Source of the DNA: Tagetes erecta
Taxonomy: Eukaryota > Streptophyta > Magnoliopsida > Asterales > Asteraceae
Assembly: GCA_030867185.1 (NCBI GenBank)
Contig: CM061489.1
Coordinates: 43,289,405-43,353,404, forward strand
Reading direction: 5' to 3'
Length of the DNA: 64,000 bases
A program made the position numbers and the translations under genes. The notes beneath the pieces are model-generated. The model was not told the DNA's origin. It made no database searches and saw nothing but the letters and a program-made list of their open reading frames with translations. Of the stretch, positions 11,001-21,400 are shown piece by piece (the first letter of the stretch is position 1; each line of letters starts with the position of its first letter).

Positions 11001-12041
11001 CTGAGCAAGGGTCAGTCAATTGCTGAACTTCTTGATTCAATGATCGTACCGGAAAAGTCCAAGAAGGTAGAGATTATTGCGTGGAAATATGACGAAGTGT
11101 TCGATGCGTTCATGATAAAAAGAGTTAATGGTTTATGTGACGTATACCATTATTACTCTAGCATTTTCAAATTGGAAGTTCAAGATTTGAAAGAGCTGCA
11201 CAAACTTAGGCTGATAAATCACACGCATGCTGAGCGTGGTGATAAATGTGCAATGCTGTTAGATGCCGGGATAGCCAGACCACCGAAATATATTGACTTC
11301 AGAGGTCAACAAGAAGATAGTGCATATGTTCGGGCAAAGAAACAAAGAAAGGAAAAGAAGTTGGTGGTCAGTGAGGACATGTATTTAGAAGAATTTTCTG
11401 ATGAGTATTTTGATAAAGTAACCAATCCTGGACTGAAAGTGATAGATGGTTCTCAGGCAACTAAGCCAATACTTAGAGTTTTCTACAATCAAGAAACTTT
11501 TGAGTTGAAGCTTGTTCGTAACTTGGATGATTGGGATAAAGACATGATCACTTTATTCAGTACCTTTGAGCTGAAATTACTGCATCCATCTTACATCGAT
11601 TTTCTGAGAAGTTACCGAATGGAAAGATGTAAAGACAAACTTGCTGAAGCTGATAGAAATCAGTTTGTGGTGATGATTGAGGTAATAGCAGCTGCATCAG
11701 AGAAGATTCGAGTACGGAAGGCATTGCTAAATTCTAATCTTGTGAGAGTTGACATTCCGGAGATAGAATTTATGAGGATTAGTGCGAAGGGTACTTTGGA
11801 GGTCCAAGTCAAAGGGAAGGAGATGCCTTATGAATTTTATGCTAACATAGATTTTGCAGGTTTAAATCTTGATTCTCTGAGACGCATGAATGCCTGCCCA
11901 ATTCTCACTAACGAGTCCAAACCGAGACAAGCCAAGATTGCAGAAAAGTTCAAGTCTTGTATAGAAGAAGCACTGAAGGAACAAGAAGAATTTAAAGGAA
12001 AAGAGTTGCTGGATATCAAAGAGGAACCAGAAAATTGGTAG
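8040..12041 (+). CDS. Retrotransposon third ORF, 1333-aa coiled-coil protein (copy 1)
   Basis: An intact ORF between pol and the 3' LTR, where SIRE-type elements carry their so-called env-like gene. Parts: conserved N-terminal domain (about 1-250, with LIKSFWRTAEV and the KFLMYPRFLQ region); acidic Asp/Glu tract (about 285-345); Glu/Val-rich repeats; heptad-type coiled coil (about 468-578); paired basic clusters resembling a bipartite nuclear signal (about 641-664); and a long C-terminal domain from about 789 containing NGLTVSQINEEYEKC. I see no signal peptide, transmembrane segment or furin-like site, so an envelope role is not supported. The start is the ATG directly after the predicted intron acceptor. 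It is transcribed probably from the internal TATA at 7309. Function unknown; a structural, nuclear or chromatin-associated role is only a guess. It is intact while gag-pol is broken. Confidence 0.85.
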   Translation: MENLKFEPKHNLVACLDESIPETEGYRDMIRFIKRTKYVYAMCAKPVIYARLIKSFWRTAEVIRDDNGVAVVRGNITRELVLTVSEEAIRTALRIDEDEVGMNDELTMAECQSCFVNMGHPPAFPKSQFYRARLGKKWKLLCYVVQQCMSRRSAGFYNFPSDIASPIVAIAENKPFNMSRWIMNGFVFNLVKGKRFKFLMYPRFLQLMINVAYPIIREEGVVGGILYTEDMNDLSYRKMSIGNVPSVDLFDNMRDIANNEEDVEIVYHHISHGEIVNPQDLVDEVPDNLLDDDEYNARHAEDEENGSEDDESEDDSDDGQDDDNGDDDSDNDDGDNVESDSEEAEFIEAENVEVIEQVVIEEPVEVASVEKEVEIEVAKPITKQYVRSRRSKSVVEKVMSEPEEIDIVQIAQEVMAEAETIAQIVDEADAGVTDPISVDIPTTSSPVAENIEQVLESSPKTVSSVDENEDKKKIVELEEMVAKLLEANELLKASNDRKKKRLEEFWATHNQNLKTFKELDADHVKLAAEHAKLKVDYESLKEEHENLKFDYTELKAECNTLDAEKEMLEKWLEETRSKKSVSTSDKDFSDEVMEVSEPSEAAKVYLTRARGTTNVGIRVESPIVIPDEAVADSVNTDKAEGKRKLDAVPEIMGDESCSKKAKLDETVKIEPIQSVAVVETEVTEIAKADEIVTSAEVDKSVQIEPIQSEAVVVEEVPKTAEIVEKVSEDVEVIENVPETVPEDASEFEPVQTDNAPMIEALDDLDDIDFTESETEAEPETNFDQEIPDDLDQRFAYLEKMKYNAVFLNGLTVSQINEEYEKCLIAQDKAVADEKEFVIEMGEWTPLEESLNIEDLPPTELYHQNPEEMSSRNMRDWLSSRNYPYKTLKRLKSESLRKIVVSFMKTEKMYNRMFYLDYNNPQYFELTKRYKVLGPKEIPVMALPENAHKKRHELMDMFPSEAKSYNIPMDVRESWHKSATAGDVVRSLLSKGQSIAELLDSMIVPEKSKKVEIIAWKYDEVFDAFMIKRVNGLCDVYHYYSSIFKLEVQDLKELHKLRLINHTHAERGDKCAMLLDAGIARPPKYIDFRGQQEDSAYVRAKKQRKEKKLVVSEDMYLEEFSDEYFDKVTNPGLKVIDGSQATKPILRVFYNQETFELKLVRNLDDWDKDMITLFSTFELKLLHPSYIDFLRSYRMERCKDKLAEADRNQFVVMIEVIAAASEKIRVRKALLNSNLVRVDIPEIEFMRISAKGTLEVQVKGKEMPYEFYANIDFAGLNLDSLRRMNACPILTNESKPRQAKIAEKFKSCIEEALKEQEEFKGKELLDIKEEPENW

Positions 12042-12107
12042 AAAGAGATTGATGCTGAACAAGATGAAAAAGATATGAAGATTTTGCTGAAGATTCAAAG
12101 ATAAATC

Positions 12108-12117
12108 TTAGGGGGAG
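12108..12117 (+). other. Terminal polypurine tract (element A, copy 1)
   Basis: TTAGGGGGAG lies 3 bases before the 3' LTR start TGTTAGGG. This is the standard plus-strand primer position of a Copia element. Confidence 0.85.
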
Positions 12118-12120
12118 TAC

Positions 12121-12458
12121 TGTTAGGGTTATTTCCTAGTTAAGATTTACTTTGTATTTGTTTATATGTTTATGTATAGTTTAGGGTCTATTTTGTTATA
12201 TTCCTTAAACTTGTAATTTTTGCTTTAAAGCATGTAGTGAGAGAGTGTGAGGAGAGAGAGGCTAGATCACATTTTCACGTAAGAGAGAGAACTTAGTGTG
12301 TGTGATTTATTTTCTCCTGCACTTGTATTACAAATCTGCTTTGATCATCAATATACAAAAGAGAATTATTAGTATGAATTGTGTTTGTGATTAAACTGTG
12401 TTTGTGTATGTTTCATTCTGATCATTGAGCGATATTAACGATCCAATTGAACCTATCA
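12121..12458 (+). repeat. 3' LTR of element A (copy 1)
   Basis: 338 bp, starts TGTTAGGGTT and ends ...CCTATCA, with the PPT just upstream. It is homologous to but diverged from the B LTR at 13640-13976, sharing the first and last about 20 bp almost exactly. Sequence after it (TTGGATGAATC) is in-frame third-ORF coding sequence of remnant C, so TTGGA is the likely target-site duplication. Confidence 0.88.
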
Positions 12459-13639
12459 TTGGATGAATCTATTCCTGAGACTGAAGGATATAGAGACATG
12501 ATGAAGTTTATAAAGAGGACAAAGTATGTATATGCTATGTGTGCCAAGCCGGTCATATATGCAAGGTTGATAAAGAGTTTTTGGAGAACAGCTGAGGTGA
12601 TCAGAAATGATGATGGAGTAACTGTTGTTAGAGGAAACATCACTAGAGAGTTAGTTTTGACTGTCTCTGAAGAAACAATCAGAACAGCATTAAGGATAGA
12701 TGATGATGAATTAGGGGCAAATGATGAATTGACAAATGCTGAATGTCAAGCGTGCTTTGTAAATATGGGACATCCTCCTGCATTTCCAAAGTCACAATTC
12801 TATAGAGCAAGGTTGGGGAAGAAATGGAAGCTGTTGTGCTATGTTATTCAGCAATGCATTTCAAGGAGGAGTGCCGGGTTTGACAATTTTCCCTCTGACA
12901 TTGCATCCCCAATAGTTGCCATTGCTGAAAACAAACCATTCAATATGTCAAAGTGGATTATGAATGGGTTTGTATTCAATCTTGTGAAGGGTAAAAGGTT
13001 CAAGTTTCTCATGTACCCGAGATTCTTGCAACTGATTATCAATGTTGCCTATCCTATATTCAGAACAGAAGGTTATCATGGAGGAATTTTATATACAGAA
13101 GATATGAATGACTTATCTTACAGAAAGATGAGTATCGGGAATGTCCCAAGGGTGGTTTTGAAAAATCAAAGGCCATTTGTTTCAACTGCAACTGCTATGG
13201 TATTTTTCAAGGGAATGTAAAGCCCCAAAGAACCAAAGTTACAATGGTCAAGCAAGTTCAAGTGGTCAGAATTAGAATCAAGGTCAAAGTCAGAATTCGC
13301 AACTGTCTTCAAGCTATCAGAACAGAAATCAACGTTTTCATCAGAAACCATATCAAAGTCTTCCCATGCCAGAATTCAAAGATGAAGGTAAACAGTCTGA
13401 AGTCATAACAAAGCGCTAGTGGTCAGTGTCAAGGATGTATATGACTGTACTACGGATCTTACATCAAGTTTGGCACTTGTATGTGAAATTGAAGAAGAAA
13501 ACTGGTCAGAAGAAGGTGATCTTAAAGTTCTTAATGATGATAGTCATGATTCAGACGAATGTGATTGTAGCTCAAAAGCTGATCCAAGTGAAGAATCAGA
13601 ATTTGAAATCGCTCTTATGGCTACATCTGACAAATCTTT
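12459..13639 (+). pseudogene. Remnant C: third-ORF N-terminus fused to gag knuckle region (copy 1)
   Basis: The first part (12459 to about 13153) encodes the N-terminal domain of a third-ORF protein closely related to that of A, beginning at the codons for LDESIPETEG. At about 13154 it switches abruptly to gag sequence: a decayed CX2C knuckle, then a Gln/Ser-rich linker and the VSVKDVYD... acidic region. At 13640 this is cut by the B LTR. The join is not an arrangement of any intact element. It probably arose by deletion between two neighbouring elements or by template switching. A 1-base loss at about 13401 breaks the gag frame in this copy only. Confidence 0.8.
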
Positions 13640-13976
13640 TGTTAGGGTTTATTCCTTGTAAAGATTTACTTTGTTCTTTATTTTGTAGAAAGTTTTAGTT
13701 TAGGGTAAATTTTGTATTTTCCGTAAATGTATTGATGTATAAATAGAAAGTTGTGGGTGTGAGTGCAGTGTGGAGAAGAGATCTAGAGAATAGATCAGGA
13801 GAATAGTGTGTGTGTTCATTGTACTACTTTCTCTCTGCACAATTTGTACTACAACTCTCCATCATCAATACAAGTGAACTATTAAGTATGAATTCTATGT
13901 TGATTGATTGTGGTACTACATACATCCGTGATAGATAGTCTGATTCAGAGCAGTATCGATCCAATTGAACCTATCA
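13640..13976 (+). repeat. 5' LTR of element B (copy 1)
   Basis: 337 bp, TGTTAGGG...CCTATCA, followed one base later by the PBS. It contains a TATA box (13738-13745), a likely transcription start about 30 bp further on, and purine-rich GAGA stretches. Confidence 0.9.
13738..13745 (+). promoter_or_regulatory. LTR TATA box of element B (copy 1)
   Basis: TATAAATA near position 100 of the LTR marks the probable U3/R promoter for the genomic transcript. Inferred from sequence only. Confidence 0.6.
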
Positions 13977-13978
13977 AT

Positions 13979-13990
13979 TGGTATCAGAGC
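13979..13990 (+). other. Primer-binding site, initiator tRNA-Met (copy 1)
   Basis: TGGTATCAGAGC, the standard complement of the 3' end of plant initiator tRNA-Met, starts two bases after the LTR end. Confidence 0.92.
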
Positions 13991-14910
13991 TGTTAGTATT
14001 GTGTGTTCTTCGCTATTCATCAAGCAAAAACACTCAAAACTGCTCTAATCGTGATTTTCACGATCTGATTGTGTTTTCTAATCGTTTTACCCATCAAAAC
14101 GTTTTTGATTCGCATCATTAAGGTCAATTTCAATCAGAATTGATCAGATCTGAAGAATAAAGAAGAAAATTTAGAACACTGTTCGATTGAAAAAATTCAT
14201 TAAAATTCATAATCAAAGATGTTGTTTGAGATTGATTAATACTGAGGGTTGATAATCGAGTGATTATACAGCTTGTGTGTGATTTCTGGACAAATTCAAC
14301 AAGTTTTGAAGAATGATTAAAAATTGGATGATGATGTTCATGAATCAATTGAAGATGTTCTGGCCGTGTGACTTGTGAATTTGATGATCTAGTCGTGTCA
14401 GGACTTGGTTGTTGAAAAAAACTAGGTTACTGTAGAGACATATGAAGGCTTATAGTTCTAGTCGGGTGAAAATTTGTGTACCGTTGAGCCGTGTGATCTT
14501 ACTCAGTCGTGTTACTGTGTAGTCGGGTCAACATATTTCAAGTCATTTTCCGCGTGAACTATTCAGCCGGGTCATCAGAGTTAACTTGGGTTGATATCTG
14601 TCTGGTGAAGATAATTAGATGGGTGAAAAACTAGTTTCAGTCGTGTAACTGTTCAGCTGGGTGAAGTACTGTTCAGCCGTGTCAAGCTGGTCAGCCGGGT
14701 CAAGATTTTTGTCACTATTCAGTTGTGTGAAGTTTTACTGTTCAGCCGTGTGACTGTTTAGTCGGGTCATCTTCAAGCATCTTTATCTGAATCACTATTC
14801 AGACGTCCCAACTGTTTAAAAATTTTAGATTTATTTTTAAATCATTTAGATTAATTTTCTTTGTTATAAAAATTTAAAAAAAATTATTTTCTTTTATTAA
14901 CAAATTTAAA
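13991..14910 (+). other. Element B leader between PBS and gag (copy 1)
   Basis: A 920-nt non-coding leader. Its first third is T/A-rich. 14363-14767 holds 17 dispersed motifs of the type AG(C/T)CG(G/T)GT(G/C)A. The last 100 nt is very AT-rich up to the gag ATG. No clear splice pair seen. Confidence 0.75.
14363..14767 (+). repeat. CGGGT-type motif array in the gag leader (copy 1)
   Basis: Seventeen motifs (GCCGTGTGA, GTCGGGTCA, GCCGGGTCA and similar) in about 405 bp, all in the same orientation and separated by unrelated spacers. They are the same family as the array before the third-ORF promoter of element A. Confidence 0.75.
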
Positions 14911-17900
14911 ATGGCTCCTAGTAATGATTCAGATAATCGTGTTCCAAGGTTGGTTAACCGTGCAGATTTCCAAGATTGAAACACCATTTATGTGCTATTG
15001 CTACTGATCTATGGAAGTCAATCGAAAATGGTCCATATATTCCTACTCAAATTGCACCTGATAGTGGAAGCACTTATACCGAAGATTCAACCGAACCTTA
15101 TTCAGAGGATAATTTACAAGGAGAAGAGTTACGAAAGGTGAAAAATGATAGTAAGGCTTATTCCTTAATGTGTAAGGGGTTACCACTACTAGTGTTGTCA
15201 AGGATGGACGCTTATCAAACTGGCTATACTTTGTTCAAAGCACTGAAGAAATTGTGTGAAGGAGGAGAACAACTCAAGAATCTCAGAAAACAGAAATTGC
15301 CGAGACAACTAGAGTTGTTTGAGCATATTTCTGGAGAGACTGTTCACCCGATGATGAATAGATTTGTACATCTAACTACTGAGATGACTGTCGGTGCAAA
15401 AATAGATCTTCAAGATTTGAACGACAGGCTGTTAGGTGCTTTTCCATCTTCATGGAAACAAACAGTTACTCTTCTGAGCATACTGAGAAATTTCCAATGG
15501 ATTTAGACCTTCTCATTGCAAAAGTAGAAGAAGTGGAAGTTGATGAAAGTTCCAGAAAAACAGATCGATCTGGTTCTCAAGCTCAGTATAAATTCGCCGT
15601 GAATCCTTCAAATACGGTAGACAAGGAATTTCTTGCTCAAGAACATATGAAACAAGAAGATGAGGATGATATGTTTGTTGGCGCAAGTTTTTATACGGAT
15701 CCTACATATAATTCAAGCTCACCAATTTACATGCAGCCTCAATCACCACCAAAAGTTCGAACTCAACCAATGAAAGCTCAATATGATGCTTAATGTTCAA
15801 ATCCAAGGATTCCATGCAAAGTAAAAGATGTGATGAATAACTTGTTGCAAGATAATGAAACAAAAACTGCATTCACTACATTCATGGCAAGTTTTGAAGC
15901 TTATCAAGACAGTCATCTAACTCAAATGGATATTGTACTTCAGGACCATCATCAAATGAATCCAGATGATGTAGACGAAATGAATCTAAATTGGCAGATG
16001 GTTATGATTGCATATCAAGCAGAAAGACATGGTTATGTAAATAGTAATTTCAAGCCAAATGTTCATAAACCTGTTGGTTTTGATAAATCAAAGGCAAGAT
16101 GTTTCAATTGTAATGGTCATGCTCATTTTTCTAGAGAGTACAAAGCTCCAAAGACTCAGAACTATATTGAGCAGTGAAGTTCAAGCAATTAGAATCAGAC
16201 TCTGAGTTCAAGTCAACAATCCTCAAATTATCAGAATCGGAATTCACGTTTTCAACAGAAACTATATCAGAGTTTGCCATGCCTGAATTGAAAGATGAAG
16301 GCAAAACATCAGAAGCTTAGAATCAGGCACTCATAGTCAGTGTTAAAGATGGTTATGACTGGAGTGCATTTGCTGACCAATTCAATAATGACTTTATTTG
16401 TAATTTGGCACTGGTATGTGGAGTTGAAGAAGAAGACTAGTCTGAGGAAGGGGATTTGAAATTTCTGAAAGCTCAACTTGAAGAATCTGATGCTGAAATT
16501 GCACTTATGGCCACATCTCAAGAATCATTCGCATCTGCTGAATCTGAACAACCAAAGGTTAGTTCTTAGTTACCTCCGAATTATGTACCGATTCCAGATG
16601 ATGTGCAAAACAGGTTGTGTTCCGAAGAATGCATTAAACAGATGGAGCATTATCGAAATCACTCATTTAAAATTGGTGATAAATTAAGTAAACATGAACA
16701 ACTTCATGAACAACTTAAACTTGATCACAAAATTTCAGATTATAAGATAATCTCACTTCAAAATTCTTGGAACAAAACAATTAAAGAAGTTGAAATTGTT
16801 ACAAAACAATTTGAAGAAATGACAAAAGCACTTGAGTTGGAAAAGATTGCTCATGCAGCAACTTAGGTTGATCTGTCAAAAGTTAAAAGTTAAAAAGCTA
16901 TTTTAGCTAAACTGGTAAGTGAAAGAAAGGATAACAAAGCGGGTTTGGGTTTTACTCATGAACCAATGCCTAAATCAATCACTAACACTTTACCTGAGAA
17001 CTTTAATGAATTTGATCATTCACCGGAAAATGAAGAAAAATTCAAAGAAATTCAAAGAAGCAAATCTGAATCTAAAAGTTCTGACTTGTTGGCTGAGAGT
17101 TTGAAAGAAAATGAAAGTGTGATTGTTGAAGCTGATGATGAAGCAAGTGACAAATCCGATCCTATTCTTGTGCAAATTGTTGAATATCCAGAATTGATTT
17201 CAAAAACAGCAAAGATTGTGAAGGACGATGTAGAATTTTCAGGATACAATGATCCAGAATATCTAAAATGGAAGCAAGAACATAAAGATCTTGTTTCTGC
17301 CAAGCTTTGTCAAAGTGTAAAACTGAAAAATGATGGTGATTCTACGTCCAAATCATGTAAATCAAAGAAGTCACTCAATCAATCTAAAACAAAGCAAGAT
17401 AAAGGAAAAAGTGTCATGACATCAAATGACAACTTGAAAACCAGCAATGCCGAATCTGTTAAATTTGTACCAAAGAATGTGTCATAGTTAAAACTAGTGA
17501 AGTTTGTGTCAGCTGGAACATTTGACATGAATTCATCTCAAAGTAACCAAACAAATTCTAAGATCAAATCTCTCTCTGATCTGAAAGCAGGTTCAGGTCC
17601 TAAGACTTACGCTGTTAATCGATATGAATCTAAGAAGGGAACTAAGCAAGATGTTTCACAATAAAAAAACTCTTCCGAAAAGAAAATCACAATCTGGTAC
17701 TAACAATTTCACAAACACAATCTCCGAAGAAGAATCAAGTTAACTTTAAAACAAACAAAGTTGTAAATGAATCACATGTTGGTTCAAATTCAAAAGTTAA
17801 CAATCGGCTCTTCAAGATCAGTAAAATGACACTGTTAGATTTGTGATCGTTAGAATCATGCAACTACTGAGTGTTTCTTCAACAGGTATTGTGATTACTA

Positions 17901-18402
17901 CAATAAAAGAAAGCACTCATCATAGGTATGTTATTATAACAAGTTTTGTGAAATCTATGAAAGACGTAATCATGACACGTCAGGTTGTTTCTTCGGAAAA
18001 ACCTCATCAAGAGATATGATTCGTTTTCCAAATTTTCAACGAAATCAATCATTTGGATTTCAAAATACAAACAAAAATCATTCTCTTGATTCGAGACCTT
18101 TCAGAAGAATCAATTCATCATTCAATGACATGCCATCCAGGCAAATTCAGGCAAACAGATTTTTGCCTAGAGATGTGATGGTTGGCGCTCAACAAAATAA
18201 AAACAATCTCGATCCTAATTTAGAGGAGAGCTATCATGCTTTAAGAAGAAAGCACTTGAATCAAACCGGTGGTAGAAATAATTTTCAAACCAATCTCCCA
18301 AATGACTCAAATTTAAATAACTTACATTCCCAGCAAGTTACTGTTGCAGATAGATTTTGAAAACCCAAGACCGTCTGGGCCTGGGTTGACCGCACTAAGT
18401 AA
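14911..18402 (+). pseudogene. gag: Element B gag, broken (copy 1)
   Basis: Starts at ATGGCTCC in a good plant context (AAAATGGC). A missing base makes codon 23 a TGA (14977-14979). The capsid-like region (14980-15500) has the ATDLWKSIENGPY and LEL(F/Y)EH style of plant Copia Gag, followed by a frameshift at about 15490. A zinc knuckle near 16100 has Tyr instead of the last Cys (CFNCNGHAHFSREY). More stops follow at 16175-16570. The triple-knuckle block (about 17830-17995) carries several stops but keeps the His in its second knuckle. It ends with an in-frame TAA at 18400-18402 directly before protease, as in element A. Non-functional. Confidence 0.82.
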
Positions 18403-21400
18403 CCGTTGAAAATGCAGGTGCGCCCAAGAAGACCCGTCAACACATGGTTTGTTGATAGTGGGTGCAGCCGGCATATGACAGGCAATCATGCCTTGCTTCA
18501 ATATTTCAAGCAGAAAAATGGTACTCATGTTGCATTTGGAGGAGATGCTGGTGGGAAAATCACTGGTGAAGGAACTGTGTCCAATTGGATAATTACCTTT
18601 GATAAACTCAACTACTGTGCCCAGTTGAACTTTAATTTCCTAAGTGTTTCCCAAATTTGTGACAAATCATATCAACTCTATTTGATGATTCTTTCTGTTA
18701 TATACTCAAACCAGGTTTTAAGATTGCCAATGAATGGGTTGTGGTTAAAGCTCCAAGAGATCATGATGTATACAAGCTTGATATGTCTCAGATCGATGCC
18801 GAAACTGAAACAACTTGTCTCAATTCTCATGCATCAAATAATGAGGGTACGCTTTGGCATAGACGGCTGAGACATTCAAACTTCAGAAACATGAACAAAC
18901 TGGTGTCAGGAAATCATGCTGTGGGAATACCGTCAAAGAAATTCTCCACAACTGATCACTGCTCAGCATGTCTGAAAGGAAAACATCATCGAATGTCTTT
19001 TAAGTCCAAGCTCGAAAACTCCATTTCTAAACCTTACAGATGCTTCATATGGATCTTTTCGGACAGACAAATGTTCAAAGCATTGGAAAGAAATCTTACT
19101 GTTTAGTCATCATTGATGATTTTACACGATTTTCTTGGGTTTATTTATTGCATGCTAAATCTGAAACTGCTGAGTTGTTAACAGAATTTATTATAAAAGT
19201 TGAAAACCAACTGGATGCAAAATTAAAAAATTTGAGAAGTGACAATGGAACCAAATTTAAAAATATTAATGTGGATTCGTTTTGTGCATAAAAGGGGATT
19301 GCACGTCAGTTTTGTGATCCACAAACTCCTCAGCAGAATGGAGTTGCAGAACGGAAAAATCGGACACTAATTGAAGTTGCAAGATCTATGCTAGCAGATG
19401 CTAAACTTCCTATCACATTCTGGGACAAAGCAATTGCTACCACCTGCTTTGTACAAAACAGGGCACTATTGGTTGCGGACAAACATAAAGCTCCTTACGA
19501 GTTGTTATTTGGGAGAAAACCGAATATTTCTTATTTGAATGCGTTTGGTTGTCCTGTTACTATTCTAAATTCAAGTGATAATCTCAGTAAATTTGAGTCA
19601 AAATCTGATGACGGTTTCTTTCTTGGATACTCATCAATATCTAAAGCATATCGTGAGTTAAATAGACGTACTAATGTTGTCCTTGAATCCATAAATGTTA
19701 AGTTTTTAGAAAACTCTTTTCCATCAGTGGCTCATGGTCCCGAATTTGATTTAGATTCGTTATCCAAATCTTTCAACTCTAACCTGTTTGATTTTTCAGG
19801 AAAATCAAAGAAGGAACCAGGAGATTTAGGATCTTTCAGTGACGATTTAGACAATGATGACAATGATGATCTCACTTCTGAGTATCCGTTCATGTCTTTT
19901 CATGATCCTAATGTTGAATCCTCCAATCAAACACAAAGTCCATCTGTTTCTCAAGAGGCTCAAGAATCAAACAATCAAGAAGATGTTTCAAATCCGCAAA
20001 ATTCTCCTAATGATGGTGGATCTGTTCATAATCAACCATCGTCAGACCCGAATGTTGAAGTTACACCAGAATCTTTTGATTACTTCATCAATTCACCAGA
20101 ACAAGTTTCTAATTTTACTCCGCACACTTCTACAATCCTGCAAGATCTATCGAATCTGAATGACTCTAATCTAGAGACACAAATACAAGGTGAAGAAATT
20201 CCAACTCACCGTGTTCAATAGAATCATCCTATATCTCAAATTATAAGTCCTTTGAATCAAAGAACTATAAGAAGTCAGACTGAACATGCAAATATCTGTC
20301 TCTACTCATGTTTTCTTTATAAAGTGGTACCGAAGAACATTTCAGAGGCGTTGCAAGATAAAAGCTGGATAGAAGCAATGCAGGAGAAAATGCTATTGGT
20401 ACAAGATGGTTGTACAAGAACAAGCCAGATGAACGTGGCATTGTTGTGAGAAATAAAGCCAGACTAGTTGCACAGGGTTACACTCAAGAAAAATGTATTG
20501 ACTATGAAGAAGTGTTTGCTCTGGTCGCTCGATTAGAAGTTATTCGCGTTTTTCTAGCATATGCCTCATTCATGAATTTCAAGGTGTACCAAATGGATAT
20601 CAAAGGCGCATTTTTGTATGGACCAATTACCGATGATGTGTACGTCAGTAGCCTCCACGATTTGAAGACCCTGAGTACCCACATCGTGTATACAAACTGA
20701 GCAAAGCTTTATACGGTCTACATCAAGCTCCAAGGATTTGGTACGAGATGTTATCAAAACATCTACTCGAACATGGTTTTACCAGAGGTCAGACTGATCC
20801 AACTTTATTCATGAAGCGGGATAATGCAGATCTTTTATGTGTTCAAGTGTATGTGGATGATATCATCTTCGGATCAAAAAGTTCGTCCATGTGCAAACAA
20901 TTCGAGGAAATCATGAAAACCAGATTTCAGATGAGTTCTATGGGGGAGATCAATTTCTTCCTTGGATTGTGATAGTTCGAGATGAACCGAGCTTGGATCT
21001 AGATCTGAGATTGTTTGGGGATGTTGTTTGCGATCAGTGATGCGGAAACTCACTAATCATGTATTGATGTTTGAATGTTCATGAAGATCAATGCAAGGTA
21101 TGATGAAGATTGGTGATAATATGAATAGGTTCTTGTATTAGATCTTTATGAAGGTTACAAAGGATATGGAATTAAATGCAGGCAACTCTTAATCACAAAT
21201 GACCTAGGTGATGGTATTTACAGTCCATACCATTCACCTTACATTTCACCTAAACACGTGCAATTAAGTACAAACGTGCATTTAAGAACGAAAAGATTAC
21301 ACATATATTCTAACGTCAAATACAATTAATGAACGTCTTCACCCGTGCTTGCTCATGATGATGCTCGATATCTTCACTCGCTTATATTTGGAAGGTGACA

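Larger units (their letters stand above)
1..12458 (+). mobile_element. Copia element A, SIRE/Maximus-like, copy 1 (5' part missing)
   Basis: Seen in order: gag C-terminal part, protease-integrase-RT-RNase H, a 3-kb non-coding spacer, a 1333-codon ORF, a polypurine tract and a 338-bp 3' LTR ending in CA. The order integrase before RT defines Copia; the long extra ORF after pol and the polyprotein style fit the SIRE/Maximus lineage (inference). The LTR is short for SIRE, so the clade call is provisional. The 5' LTR and the N-terminal half of gag lie outside the window. The right edge abuts remnant C at 12459, where A inserted into C's own third-ORF sequence. Confidence 0.85.

Noticed and set aside
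12456..12463. TTGG after the A LTR looked like the start of a primer-binding site
   Set aside because: The following bases do not continue as TATCAGAGC. The sequence is in-frame third-ORF coding sequence of remnant C, so this is a 3' LTR followed by target sequence.
13978..13990. Possible tRNA gene fragment
   Set aside because: Only the short complement of the tRNA 3' end is present at the LTR edge; it is a primer-binding site.
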